From contig JBBELK010000629.1 in assembly GCA_037783545.1 (NCBI GenBank), positions 1 through 64,000 on the forward strand: 64,000 nucleotides of DNA, read 5' to 3'. The stretch is from Henricia sp. BOLD:AAB3569 (taxonomy: Eukaryota; Echinodermata; Asteroidea; Spinulosida; Echinasteridae). A model generated the notes under the pieces. That model did not search any database. It was not told the origin of the DNA and saw nothing but the letters and a program-made list of their open reading frames with translations. Positions 1 through 13,076 of the stretch are shown in pieces (within the stretch, counting starts at the first letter, position 1; the number at the start of each line of letters is the position of its first letter). The position numbers and the translations under genes are program-made.

Positions 1-3000
1 GTACACACCTCTTTGGGGTACTCCTGAGTTGTGCGCATGCTCAGTCATTCGGACTGTCGTTAACGCACCGCAGTTTGGCTCGGCAATTTGGTCAAAGTGT
101 GGGTCCAAACGTCGGCAAATTTGGAGGTCGAAAAATGTTCCGACGAACTTCAAATTTTGCATGCCCTAAACTCTCTATATTGCGCACTTGTCATAAAAAA
201 TTGACAGACTTTCGCCGGGAAATGGCAGAGAAATTTCAAAGTTTAGAAAAAACTGGGTTGAGGCTTCCTGACTGCTCTCACGCAAACCGTGGCTGTCTGT
301 ACACACCTCTTTGGGGTACTCCTGAGTTGTGCGCATGCTCAGTCATTCGGACTGTCGTTAACGCACCGCAGTTTGGCTCGGCAATTTGGTCAAAGTGTGG
401 TCCAAACGTCGGCAAATTTGGAGGTCGAAAAATGTTCCGACGAACTTCAAATTTTGCATGCCCTAAACTCTCTATATTGCGCACTTGTCATAAAAAATTG
501 ACAGACTTTCGCCGGGAAATGGCAGAGAAATTTCAAAGTTTAGAAAAAAACTGGGTTGAGGCTTCCTGACTGCTCTCACGCAAACCGTGGCTGTCTGTAC
601 ACACCTCTTTGGGGTACTCCTGAGTTGTGCGCATGCTCAGTCATTCGGACTGTCGTTAACGCACCGCAGTTTGGCTCGGCAATTTGGTCAAAGTGTGGTC
701 CAAACGTCGGCAAATTTGGAGGTCGAAAAATGTTCCGACGAACTTCAAATTTTGCATGCCCTAAACTCTCTATATTGCGCACTTGTCATAAAAAATTGAC
801 AGACTTTCGCCGGGAAATGGCAGAGAAATTTCAAAGTTTAGAAAAAAACTGGGTTGAGGCTTCCTGACTGCTCTCACGCAAACCGTGGCTGTCTGTACAC
901 ACCTCTTTGGGGTACTCATGAGTTGTGCGCATGCTCAGTCATTCGGACTGTCGTTAACGCACCGCAGTTTGGCTCGGCAATTTGGTCAAAGTGTGGTCCA
1001 AACGTCGGCAAATTTGGAGGTCGAAAAATGTTCCGACGAACTTCAAATTTTGCATGCCCTAAACTCTCTATATTGCGCACTTGTCATAAAAAATTGACAG
1101 ACTTTCGCCGGGAAATGGCAGAGAAATTTCAAAGTTTAGAAAAAAACTGGGTTGAGGCTTCCTGACTGCTCTCACGCAAACCGTGGCTGTCTGTACACAC
1201 CTCTTTGGGGTACTCCTGAGTTGTGCGCATGCTCAGTCATTCGGACTGTCGTTAACGCACCGCAGTTTGGCTCGGCAATTTGGTCAAAGTGTGGTCCAAA
1301 CGTCGGCAAATTTGGAGGTCGAAAAATGTTCCGACGAACTTCAAATTGTGCATGCCCTAAACTCTCTATATTGCGCACTTGTCATAAAAAATTGACAGAC
1401 TTTCGCCGGGAAATGGCAGAGAAATTTCAAAGTTTAGAAAAAAACTGGGTTGAGGCTTCCTGACTGCTCTCACGCAAACCGTGGCTGTCTGTACACACCT
1501 CTTTGGGGTACTCCTGAGTTGTGCGCATGCTCAGTCATTCGGACTGTCGTTAACGCACCGCAGTTTGGCTCGGCAATTTGGTCAAAGTGTGGTCCAAACG
1601 TCGGCAAATTTGGAGGTCGAAAAATGTTCCGACGAACTTCAAATTGTGCATGCCCTAAACTCTCTATATTGCGCACTTGTCATAAAAATTGACAGACTTT
1701 CGCCGGGAAATGGCAGAGAAATTTCAAAGTTTAGAAAAAACTGGGTTGAGGCTTCCTGACTGCTCTCACGCAAACCGTGGCTGTCTGTACACACCTCTTT
1801 GGGGTACTCCTGAGTTGTGCGCATGCTCAGTCATTCGGACTGTCGTTAACGCACCGCAGTTTGGCTCGGCAATTTGGTCAAAGTGTGGTCCAAACGTCGG
1901 CAAATTTGGAGGTCGAAAAATGTTCCGACGAACTTCAAATTTTGCATGCCCTAAACTCTCTATATTGCGCACTTGTCATAAAAAATTGACAGACTTTCGC
2001 CGGGAAATGGCAGAGAAATTTCAAAGTTTAGAAAAAAACTGGGTTGAGGCTTCCTGACTGCTCTCACGCAAACCGTGGCTGTCTGTACACACCTCTTTGG
2101 GGTACTCCTGAGTTGTGCGCATGCTCAGTCATTCGGACTGTCGTTAACGCACCGCAGTTTGGCTCGGCAATTTGGTCAAAGTGTGGTCCAAACGTCGGCA
2201 AATTTGGAGGTCGAAAAATGTTCCGACGAACTTCAAATTTTGCATGCCCTAAACTCTCTATATTGCGCACTTGTCATAACAAATTGACAGACTTTCGCCG
2301 GAAATGGCAGAGAAATTTCAAAGTTTAGAAAAAACTGGGTTGAGGCTTCCTGACTGCTCTCACGCAAACCGTGGCTGTCTGTACACACCTCTTTGGGGTA
2401 CTCCTGAGTTGTGCGCATGCTCAGTCATTCGGACTGTCGTTAACGCACCGCAGTTTGGCTCGGCAATTTGGTCAAAGTGTGGTCCAAACGTCGGCAAATT
2501 TGGAGGTCGAAAAATGTTCCGACGAACTTCAAATTTTGCATGCCCTAAACTCTCTATATTGCGCACTTGTCATAACAAATTGACAGACTTTCGCCGGGAA
2601 ATGGCAGAGAAATTTCAAAGTTTAGAAAAAACTGGGTTGAGGCTTCCTGACTGCTCTCACGCAAACCGTGGCTGTCTGTACACACCTCTTTGGGGTACTC
2701 CTGAGTTGTGCGCATGCTCAGTCATTCGGACTGTCGTTAACGCACCGCAGTTTGGCTCGGCAATTTGGTCAAAGTGTGGTCCAAACGTCGGCAAATTTGG
2801 AGGTCGAAAAATGTTCCGACGAACTTCAATTTTGCATGCCCTAAACTCTCTATATTGCGCACTTGTCATAACAAACTGACAGACTTTCGCCGGGAAATGG
2901 CAGAGAAATTTCAAAGTTTAGAAAAAACTGGGTTGAGGCTTCCTGACTGCTCTCACGCAAACCGTGGCTGTCTGTACACACCTCTTTGGGGTACTCCTGA

Positions 3001-3270
3001 GTTGTGCGCATGCTCAGTCATTCGGACTGTCGTTAACGCACCGCAGTTTGGCTCGGCAATTTGGTCAAAGTGTGGTCCAAACGTCGGAAAATTTGGAGGT
3101 CGAAAAATGTTCCGACGAACTTCAAATTTTGCATGCCCTAAACTCTCTATATTGCGCACTTGTCATAAAAATTGACAGACTTTCGCCGGGAAATGGCAGA
3201 GAAATTTCAAAGTTTAGAAAAAAACTGGGTTGAGGCTTCCTGACTGCTCTCACGCAAACCGTGGCTGTCT
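1..3270 (+). repeat. Left segment of irregular-length monomers (296-298 bp)
   Basis: The first eleven monomers have lengths 298, 298, 298, 298, 298, 296, 298, 296, 297, 296 and 297, unlike the mostly constant 297 bp that follows. Causes visible in the sequence are an extra G in the first unit (GTGGGTCC near 105), A-run 2 of 7 A in several units, A-run 1 of 5 A near 1685 and 3166, loss of a G in CGCCGGAAATGG near 2300, and loss of an A in CTTCAATTTTG near 2827. Some of these changes may reflect a more diverged part of the array, but no real array edge is seen at position 1. Confidence 0.9.
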
Positions 3271-4416
3271 GTACACACCTCTTTGGGGTACTCCTGAGTT
3301 GTGCGCATGCTCAGTCATTCGGACTGTCGTTAACGCACCGCAGTTTGGCTCGGCAATTTGGTCAAAGTGTGGTCCAAACGTCGGCAAATTTGGAGGTCGA
3401 AAAATGTTCCGACGAACTTCAAATTTTGCATGCCCTAAACTCTCTATATTGCACACTTGTCATAACAAATTGACAGACTTTCGCCGGGAAATGGCAGAGA
3501 AATTTCAAAGTTTAGAAAAAACTGGGTTGAGGCTTCCTGACTGCTCTCACGCAAACCGTGGCTGTCTGTACACACCTCTTTGGGGTACTCCTGAGTTGTG
3601 CGCATGCTCAGTCATTCGGACTGTCGTTAACGCACCGCAGTTTGGCTCTGCAATTTGGTCAAAGTGTGGTCCAAACGTCGGCAAATTTGGAGGTCGAAAA
3701 ATGTTCCGACGAACTTCAAATTTTGCATGCCCTAAACTCTCTATATTGCGCACTTGTCATAAAAAATTGACAGACTTTCGCCGGGAAATGGCAGAGAAAT
3801 TTCAAAGTTTAGAAAAAACTGGGTTGAGGCTTCCTGACTGCTCTCACGCAAACCGTGGCTGTCTGTACACACCTCTTTGGGGTACTCCTGAGTTGTGCGC
3901 ATGCTCAGTCATTCGGACTGTCGTTAACGCACCGCAGTTTGGCTCGGCAATTTGGTCAAAGTGTGGTCCAAACGTCGGCAAATTTGGAGGTCGAAAATTG
4001 TTCCGACGAACTTCAAATTGTGCATGCCCTAAACTCTCTATATTGCGCACTTGTCATAACAAATTGACAGACTTTCGCCGGGAAATGGCAGAGAAATTTC
4101 AAAGTTTAGAAAAAAATGGGTTGAGGCTTCCTGACTGCTCTCACGCAAACCGTGGCTGTCTGTACACACCTCTTTGGGGTACTCCTGAGTTGTGCGCATG
4201 CTCAGTCATTCGGACTGTCGTTAACGCACCGCAGTTTGGCTCGGCAATTTGGTCAAAGTGTGGTCCAAACGTCGGCAAATTTGGAGGTCGAAAATTGTTC
4301 CGACGAACTTCAAATTGTGCATGCCCTAAACTCTCTATATTGCGCACTTGTCATAACAAATTGACAGACTTTCGCCGGGAAATGGCAGAGAAATTTCAAA
4401 GTTTAGAAAAAACTGG

Positions 4417-6053
4417 GTTGAGGCTTCCTGACTGCTCTCACGCAGACCGTGGCTGTCTGTACACACCTCTTTGGGGTACTCCTGAGTTGTGCGCATGCTC
4501 AGTCATTCGGACTGTCGTTAACGCACCGCAGTTTGGCTCGGCAATTTGGTCAAAGTGTGGTCCAAACGTCGGCAAATTTGGAGGTCGAAAAATGTTCCGA
4601 CGAACTTCAAATTTTGCATGCCCTAAACTCTCTATATTGCGCACTTGTCGTAAAAAATTGACAGACTTTCGCCGGGAAATGGCAGAGAAATTTCAAAGTT
4701 TAGAAAAAACTGGGTTGAGGCTTCCTGACTGCTCTCACGCAAACCGTGGCTGTCTGTACACACCTCTTTGGGGTACTCCTGAGTTGTGCGCATGCTCAGT
4801 CATTCGGACTGTCGTTAACGCACCGCAGTTTGGCTCGGCAATTTGGTCAAAGTGTGGTCCAAACGTCGGCAAATTTGGAGGTCGAAAAATGTTCCGACGA
4901 ACTTCAAATTTTGCATGCCCTAAACTCTCTATATTGCGCACTTGTCATAACAAATTGACAGACTTTCGCCGGGAAATGGCAGAGAAATTTCAAAGTTTAG
5001 AAACAACTGGGTTGATGCTTCCTGACTGCTCTCACGCAAACCGTGGCTGTCTGTACACACCTCTTTGGGGTACTCCTGAGTTGTGCGCATGCTCAGTCAT
5101 TCGGACTGTCGTTAACGCACCGCAGTTTGGCTCGGCAATTTGGTCAAAGTGTGGTCCAAACGTCGGCAAATTTGGAGGTCGAAAAATGTTCCGACGAACT
5201 TCAAATTTTGCATGCCCTAAACTCTCTATATTGCGCACTTGTCATAAAAAATTGACAGACTTTCGCCGGGAAATGGCAGAGAAATTTCAAAGTTTAGAAA
5301 AAACTGGGTTGAGGCTTCCTGACTGCTCTCACGCAAACCGTGGCTGTCTGTACACACCTCTTTGGGGTACTCCTGAGTTGTGCGCATGCTCAGTCATTCG
5401 GACTGTCGTTAACGCACCGCAGTTTGGCTCGGCAATTTGGTCAAAGTGTGGTCCAAACGTCGGCAAATTTGGAGGTCGAAAAATGTTCCGACGAACTTCA
5501 AATTTTGCATGCCCTAAACTCTCTATATTGCGCACTTGTCATAAAAAATTGACAGACTTTCGCCGGGAAATGGCAGAGAAATTTCAAAGTTTAGAAAAAA
5601 ACTGGGTTGAGGCTTCCTGACTGCTCTCACGCAAACCGTGGCTGTCTGTACACACCTCTTTGGGGTACTCCTGAGTTGTGCGCATGCTCAGTCATTCGGA
5701 CTGTCGTTAACGCACCGCAGTTTGGCTCGGCAATTTGGTCAAAGTGTGGTCCAAACGTCGGCAAATTTGGAGGTCGAAAATTGTTCCGACGAACTTCAAA
5801 TTGTGCATGCCCTAAACTCTCTATATTGCGCACTTGTCATAACAAATTGACAGACTTTCGCCGGGAAATGGCAGAGAAATTTCAAAGTTTAGAAAAAACT
5901 GCGTTGAGGCTTCCTGACTGCTCTTACGCAAACCGTGGCTGTCTGTACACACCTCTTTGGGGTACTCCTGAGTTGTGCGCATGCTCAGTCATTCGGACTG
6001 TCGTTAACGCACCGCAGTTTGGCTCGGCAATTTGGTCAAAGTGTGGTCCAAAC
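4417..6053. repeat. Segmental duplication A, copy 1 (offset 2,675 bp)
   Basis: This 1.64-kb block matches 7092-8728. Linked markers are GCAGACCG (4445), CTTGTCGTAAA in the same unit, GAAACAACTGGGTTGATGC in the next junction, two ordinary units, the 7-A run, then AAAATTGTTCC, TTGTGCATG, CTGCGTTG and CTCTTACGC. I see one substitution between the copies (T at 5252, A at 7927). The offset is nine monomers plus two extra A. The central part also recurs near 11.48-12.16 kb, so the cassette GAAACAACTG plus its two following units is present three times. Confidence 0.85.
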
Positions 6054-6945
6054 GTCGGCAAATTTGGAGGTCGAAAAATGTTCCGACGAACTTCAAATTT
6101 TGCATGCCCTAAACTCTCTATATTGCGCACTTGTCATAAAAAATTGACAGACTTTCGCCGGGAAATGGCAGAGAAATTTCAAAGTTTAGAAAAAACTGGG
6201 TTGAGGCTTCCTGACTGCTCTCACGCAAACCGTGGCTGTCTGTACACACCTCTTTGGGGTACTCCTGAGTTGTGCGCATGCTCAGTCATTCGGACTGTCG
6301 TTAACGCACCGCAGTTTGGCTCGGCAATTTGGTCAAAGTGTGGTCCAAACGTCGGCAAATTTGGAGGTCGAAAAATGTTCCGACGAACTTCAAATTTTGC
6401 ATGCCCTAAACTCTCTATATTGCGCACTTGTCATAAAAAATTGACAGACTTTCGCCGGGAAATGGCAGAGAAATTTCAAAGTTTAGAAAAAAACTGGGTT
6501 GAGGCTTCCTGACTGCTCTCACGCAAACCGTGGCTGTCTGTACACACCTCTTTGGGGTACTCCTGAGTTGTGCGCATGCTCAGTCATTCGGACTGTCGTT
6601 AACGCACCGCAGTTTGGCTCGGCAATTTGGTCAAAGTGTGGTCCAAACGTCGGCAAATTTGGAGGTCGAAAATTGTTCCGACGAACTTCAAATTGTGCAT
6701 GCCCTAAACTCTCTATATTGCGCACTTGTCATAACAAATTGACAGACTTTCGCCGGGAAATGGCAGAGAAATTTCAAAGTTTAGAAAAAACTGCGTTGAG
6801 GCTTCCTGACTGCTCTTACGCAAACCGTGGCTGTCTGTACACACCTCTTTGGGGTACTCCTGAGTTGTGCGCATGCTCAGTCATTCGGACTGTCGTTAAC
6901 GCACCGCAGTTTGGCTCGGCAATTTGGTCAAAGTGTGGTCCAAAC
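5039..6945. repeat. Tandem 3-monomer duplication, period 892 bp
   Basis: Bases 5039-6053 repeat at 5931-6945. The shared haplotype is a 7-A second A-run (near 5598 and 6490), AAAATTGTTCC with TTGTGCATG (5778-5810 and 6670-6702), CATAACAAATTG, CTGCGTTGAGG, and CTCTTACGC (5930 and 6822). The match breaks on the left at CTCACGC versus CTCTTACGC and on the right where the second copy has ACCTCGGC and TTTGTAGG. Three monomers plus one extra A give the 892-bp period. Boundaries are limits set by diagnostic bases, not exact breakpoints. Confidence 0.85.
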
Positions 6946-7091
6946 CTCGGCAAATTTGTAGGTCGAAAATTGTTCCGACGAACTTCAAATTGTGCATGCC
7001 CTAAACTCTCTATATTGCGCACTTGTCATAACAAATTGACAGACTTTCGCCGGGAAATGGCAGAGAAATTTCAAAGTTTAGAAAAAACTGC

Positions 7092-8728
7092 GTTGAGGCT
7101 TCCTGACTGCTCTCACGCAGACCGTGGCTGTCTGTACACACCTCTTTGGGGTACTCCTGAGTTGTGCGCATGCTCAGTCATTCGGACTGTCGTTAACGCA
7201 CCGCAGTTTGGCTCGGCAATTTGGTCAAAGTGTGGTCCAAACGTCGGCAAATTTGGAGGTCGAAAAATGTTCCGACGAACTTCAAATTTTGCATGCCCTA
7301 AACTCTCTATATTGCGCACTTGTCGTAAAAAATTGACAGACTTTCGCCGGGAAATGGCAGAGAAATTTCAAAGTTTAGAAAAAACTGGGTTGAGGCTTCC
7401 TGACTGCTCTCACGCAAACCGTGGCTGTCTGTACACACCTCTTTGGGGTACTCCTGAGTTGTGCGCATGCTCAGTCATTCGGACTGTCGTTAACGCACCG
7501 CAGTTTGGCTCGGCAATTTGGTCAAAGTGTGGTCCAAACGTCGGCAAATTTGGAGGTCGAAAAATGTTCCGACGAACTTCAAATTTTGCATGCCCTAAAC
7601 TCTCTATATTGCGCACTTGTCATAACAAATTGACAGACTTTCGCCGGGAAATGGCAGAGAAATTTCAAAGTTTAGAAACAACTGGGTTGATGCTTCCTGA
7701 CTGCTCTCACGCAAACCGTGGCTGTCTGTACACACCTCTTTGGGGTACTCCTGAGTTGTGCGCATGCTCAGTCATTCGGACTGTCGTTAACGCACCGCAG
7801 TTTGGCTCGGCAATTTGGTCAAAGTGTGGTCCAAACGTCGGCAAATTTGGAGGTCGAAAAATGTTCCGACGAACTTCAAATTTTGCATGCCCTAAACTCT
7901 CTATATTGCGCACTTGTCATAAAAAAATGACAGACTTTCGCCGGGAAATGGCAGAGAAATTTCAAAGTTTAGAAAAAACTGGGTTGAGGCTTCCTGACTG
8001 CTCTCACGCAAACCGTGGCTGTCTGTACACACCTCTTTGGGGTACTCCTGAGTTGTGCGCATGCTCAGTCATTCGGACTGTCGTTAACGCACCGCAGTTT
8101 GGCTCGGCAATTTGGTCAAAGTGTGGTCCAAACGTCGGCAAATTTGGAGGTCGAAAAATGTTCCGACGAACTTCAAATTTTGCATGCCCTAAACTCTCTA
8201 TATTGCGCACTTGTCATAAAAAATTGACAGACTTTCGCCGGGAAATGGCAGAGAAATTTCAAAGTTTAGAAAAAAACTGGGTTGAGGCTTCCTGACTGCT
8301 CTCACGCAAACCGTGGCTGTCTGTACACACCTCTTTGGGGTACTCCTGAGTTGTGCGCATGCTCAGTCATTCGGACTGTCGTTAACGCACCGCAGTTTGG
8401 CTCGGCAATTTGGTCAAAGTGTGGTCCAAACGTCGGCAAATTTGGAGGTCGAAAATTGTTCCGACGAACTTCAAATTGTGCATGCCCTAAACTCTCTATA
8501 TTGCGCACTTGTCATAACAAATTGACAGACTTTCGCCGGGAAATGGCAGAGAAATTTCAAAGTTTAGAAAAAACTGCGTTGAGGCTTCCTGACTGCTCTT
8601 ACGCAAACCGTGGCTGTCTGTACACACCTCTTTGGGGTACTCCTGAGTTGTGCGCATGCTCAGTCATTCGGACTGTCGTTAACGCACCGCAGTTTGGCTC
8701 GGCAATTTGGTCAAAGTGTGGTCCAAAC
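7092..8728. repeat. Segmental duplication A, copy 2
   Basis: Partner of 4417-6053. The left limit is CTGCGTTG (7091) against CTGGGTTG (4416). The right limit is ACCTCGGC (8729) against ACGTCGGC (6054). The A at 7927 changes ATTGACAG to AATGACAG and is the only internal difference I noticed. Confidence 0.85.
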
Positions 8729-10104
8729 CTCGGCAAATTTGTAGGTCGAAAATTGTTCCGACGAACTTCAAATTGTGCATGCCCTAAACTCTCTATATTG
8801 CGCACTTGTCATAAAAAATTGACAGACTTTCGCCGGGAAATGGCAGAGAAATTTCAAAGTTTAGAAAAAACTGGGTTGAGGCTTCCTGACTGCTCTCACG
8901 CAAACCGTGGCTGTCTGTACATACCTCTTTGGGGTACTCCTGAGTTGTGCGCATGCTCAGTCATTCGGACTGTCGTTAACGCACCGCAGTTTGGCTCGGC
9001 AATTTGGTCAAAGTGTGGTCCAAACGTCGGCAAATTTGGAGGTCGAAAAATGTTCCGACGAACTTCAAATTTTGCATGCCCTAAACTCTCTATATTGCGC
9101 ACTTGTCATACAAAATTGACAGACTTTCGCCGGGAAATGGCAGAGAAATTTCAAAGTTTAGAAAAAACTGGGTTGAGGCTTGCTGACTGCTCTCACGCAA
9201 ACCGTGGCTGTCTGTACACACCTCTTTGGGGTACTCCTGAGTTGTGCGCATGCTCAGTCATTCGGACTGTCGTTAACGCACCGCAGTTTGGCTCGGCAAT
9301 TTGGTCAAAGTGTGGTCCAAACGTCGGCAAATTTGGAGGTCGAAAAACTTTCCGACGAACTTCAAATTTTGCATGCCCTAAACTCTCTATATTGCGCACT
9401 TGTCATAAAAAATTGACAGACTTTCGCCGGGAAATGGCAGAGAAATTTCAAAGTTTAGAAAAAACTGGGTTGAGGCTTCCTGACTGCTCTCACGCAAACC
9501 GTGGCTGTCTGTACACACCTCTTTGGGGTACTCCTGAGTTGTGCGCATGCTCAGTCATTCGGACTGTCGTTAACGCACTGCAGTTTGGCTCGGCAATTTG
9601 GTCAAAGTGTGGTCCAAACGTCGGCAAATTTGGAGGTCGAAAAATGTTCCGACGAACTCCAAATTTTGCATGCCCTAAACTCTCTATATTGCGCACTTGT
9701 CATAAAAAATTGACAGACTTTCGCCGGGAAATGGCAGAGAAATTTCAAAGTTTAGAAAAAACTGGGTTGAGGCTTCCTGACTGCTCTCACGCAAACCGTG
9801 GCTGTCTGTACACACCTCTTTGGGGTACTCCTGAGTTGTGCGCATGCTCAGTCATTCGGACTGTCGTTAACGCACCGCAGTTTGGCTCGGCAATTTGGTC
9901 AAAGTGTGGTCCAAACGTCGGCAAATTTGGAGGTCGAAAAATGTTCCGACGAACTTCAAATTTTGCATGCCCTAAACTCTCTATATTGCGCACTTGTCAT
10001 AAAAAATTGACAGACTTTCGACGGGAAATGGCAGAGAAATTTCAAAGTTTAGAAAAAACTGGGTTGAGGCTTCCTGACTGCTCTCACGCAAACCGTGGCT
10101 GTCT

Positions 10105-10996
10105 GTACACACCTCTTTGGGGTACTCCTGAGTTGTGCGCATGCTCAGTCATTCGGACTGTCGTTAACGCACTGCAGTTTGGCTCGGCAATTTGGTCAAA
10201 GTGTGGTCCAAACGTCGGCAAATTTGGAGGTCGAAAAATGTTCCGACGAACTTCAAATTTTGCATGCCCTAAACTCTCTATATTGCGCACTTGTCATAAA
10301 AAATTGACAGACTTTCGCCGGGAAATGGCAGAGAAATTTCAAAGTTTAGAAAAAACTGGGTTGAGGCTTTCTGACTGCTCTCACGCAAACCGTGGCTGTC
10401 TGTACACACCTCTTTGGGGTACTCCTGAGTTGTGCGCATGCTCAGTCATTCGGACTGTCGTTAACGCACCGCAGTTTGGCTCGGCAATTTGGTCAAAGTG
10501 TGGTCCAAACGTCGGCAAATTTGGAGGTCGAAAAATGTTCCGACGAACTTCAAATTTTGCATGCCCTAAACTCTCTATATTGCGCACTTGTCATAAAAAA
10601 ATTGACAGACTTTCGCCGGGAAATGGCAGAGAAATTTCAAAGTTTAGAAAAAACTGGGTTGAGGCTTCCTGACTGCTCTCACGCAAACCGTGGCTGTCTG
10701 TACACACCTCTTTGGGGTACTCCAGAGTTGTGCGCATGCTTAGTCATTCGGACTGTCGTTAACGCACCGCAGTTTGGCTCGGCAATTTGGTCAAAGTGTG
10801 GTCCAAACGTCGGCAAATTTGGAGGTCGAAAAATGTTCCGACGAACTTCAAATTTTGCATGCCCTAAACTCTCTATATTGCGCACTTGTCATAAAAAATT
10901 TACAGACTTTCGACGGGAAATGGCAGAGAAATTTCAAAGTTTAGAAAAAACTGGGTTGAGGCTTGCTGACTGCTCTCATGCAAACCGTGGCTGTCT
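10105..10996. repeat. Segmental duplication B, copy 1 (3 monomers, offset about 2,081 bp)
   Basis: The ordered markers CACTGCAG, GCTTTCTGAC, CCAGAGTTG, AATTTACAGAC with CGACGGG, GCTTGCTGAC and CTCATGCAA also occur at 12186-13076. Differences include a 7-A first A-run near 10589 (CATACAAAATTG in the partner) and CTTAGTCATT at 10740. Seven monomers plus one base separate the copies. The upstream pair ACCTCGGC and GTACATACC (8620-9110) is likewise repeated at 10997-11486 with an offset of 2,377 bp. Confidence 0.75.
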
Positions 10997-12185
10997 GTAC
11001 ACACCTCTTTGGGGTACTCCTGAGTTGTGCGCATGCTCAGTCATTCGGACTGTCGTTAACGCACCGCAGTTTGGCTCGGCAATTTGGTCAAAGTGTGGTC
11101 CAAACCTCGGCAAATTTGTAGGTCGAAAATTGTTCCGACGAACTTCAAATTGTGCATGCCCTAAACTCTCTATATTGCGCACTTGTCATAAAAAATTGAC
11201 AGACTTTCGCCGGGAAATGGCAGAGAAATTTCAAAGTTTAGAAAAAACTGGGTTGAGGCTTCCTGACTGCTCTCACGCAAACCGTGGCTGTCTGTACATA
11301 CCTCTTTGGGGTACTCCTGAGTTGTGCGCATGCTCAGTCATTCGGACTGTCGTTAACGCACCGCAGTTTGGCTCGGCAATTTGGTCAAAGTGTGGTCCAA
11401 ACGTCGGCAAATTTGGAGGTCGAAAAATGTTCCGACGAACTTCAAATTTTGCATGCCCTAAACTCTCTATATTGCGCACTTGTCATAACAAATTGACAGA
11501 CTTTCGCCGGGAAATGGCAGAGAAATTTCAAAGTTTAGAAACAACTGGGTTGATGCTTCCTGACTGCTCTCACGCAAACCGTGGCTGTCTGTACACACCT
11601 CTTTGGGGTACTCCTGAGTTGTGCGCATGCTCAGTCATTCGGACTGTCGTTAACGCACCGCAGTTTGGCTCGGCAATTTGGTCAAAGTGTGGTCCAAACG
11701 TCGGCAAATTTGGAGGTCGAAAAATGTTCCGACGAACTTCAAATTTTGCATGCCCTAAACTCTCTATATTGCGCACTTGTCATAAAAAATTGACAGACTT
11801 TCGCCGGGAAATGGCAGAGAAATTTCAAAGTTTAGAAAAAACTGGGTTGAGGCTTCCTGACTGCTCTCACGCAAACCGTGGCTGTCTGTACACACCTCTT
11901 TGGGGTACTCCTGAGTTGTGCGCATGCTCAGTCATTCGGACTGTCGTTAACGCACCGCAGTTTGGCTCGGCAATTTGGTCAAAGTGTGGTCCAAACGTCG
12001 GCAAATTTGGAGGTCGAAAAATGTTCCGACGAACTTCAAATTTTGCATGCCCTAAACTCTCTATATTGCGCACTTGTCATAAAAAATTGACAGACTTTCG
12101 CCGGGAAATGGCAGAGAAATTTCAAAGTTTAGAAAAAAACTGGGTTGAGGCTTCCTGACTGCTCTCACGCAAACCGTGGCTGTCT

Positions 12186-13076
12186 GTACACACCTCTTTG
12201 GGGTACTCCTGAGTTGTGCGCATGCTCAGTCATTCGGACTGTCGTTAACGCACTGCAGTTTGGCTCGGCAATTTGGTCAAAGTGTGGTCCAAACGTCGGC
12301 AAATTTGGAGGTCGAAAAATGTTCCGACGAACTTCAAATTTTGCATGCCCTAAACTCTCTATATTGCGCACTTGTCATAAAAAATTGACAGACTTTCGCC
12401 GGGAAATGGCAGAGAAATTTCAAAGTTTAGAAAAAACTGGGTTGAGGCTTTCTGACTGCTCTCACGCAAACCGTGGCTGTCTGTACACACCTCTTTGGGG
12501 TACTCCTGAGTTGTGCGCATGCTCAGTCATTCGGACTGTCGTTAACGCACCGCAGTTTGGCTCGGCAATTTGGTCAAAGTGTGGTCCAAACGTCGGCAAA
12601 TTTGGAGGTCGAAAAATGTTCCGACGAACTTCAAATTTTGCATGCCCTAAACTCTCTATATTGCGCACTTGTCATACAAAATTGACAGACTTTCGCCGGG
12701 AAATGGCAGAGAAATTTCAAAGTTTAGAAAAAACTGGGTTGAGGCTTCCTGACTGCTCTCACGCAAACCGTGGCTGTCTGTACACACCTCTTTGGGGTAC
12801 TCCAGAGTTGTGCGCATGCTCAGTCATTCGGACTGTCGTTAACGCACCGCAGTTTGGCTCGGCAATTTGGTCAAAGTGTGGTCCAAACGTCGGCAAATTT
12901 GGAGGTCGAAAAATGTTCCGACGAACTTCAAATTTTGCATGCCCTAAACTCTCTATATTGCGCACTTGTCATAAAAAATTTACAGACTTTCGACGGGAAA
13001 TGGCAGAGAAATTTCAAAGTTTAGAAAAAACTGGGTTGAGGCTTGCTGACTGCTCTCATGCAAACCGTGGCTGTCT
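12186..13076. repeat. Segmental duplication B, copy 2
   Basis: Partner of 10105-10996, recognised by the same order of CACTGCAG, GCTTTCTGAC, CCAGAGTTG, AATTTACAGAC, CGACGGG, GCTTGCTGAC and CTCATGCAA. The following unit (13077) carries GGTAAAAG and AAAATTTTCC, whereas the unit after copy 1 carries ACCTCGGC, so the shared haplotype ends there. Confidence 0.75.

Noticed and set aside
278-484. Reverse-strand open frame of about 68 codons repeated in nearly every monomer
   Set aside because: It is a shadow on the opposite strand of the same satellite. Its product has no recognisable domain and it recurs about 200 times with no flanking gene signals.
3230-5620. Very long open frames of 600-837 codons as a real tandem-repeat protein gene
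   Set aside because: They follow from a stop-free 99-codon period. In-frame stops and A-run frame shifts recur in the same array, common variants are mostly amino-acid changing, many frames would have to start at TTG, and there is no gene context.
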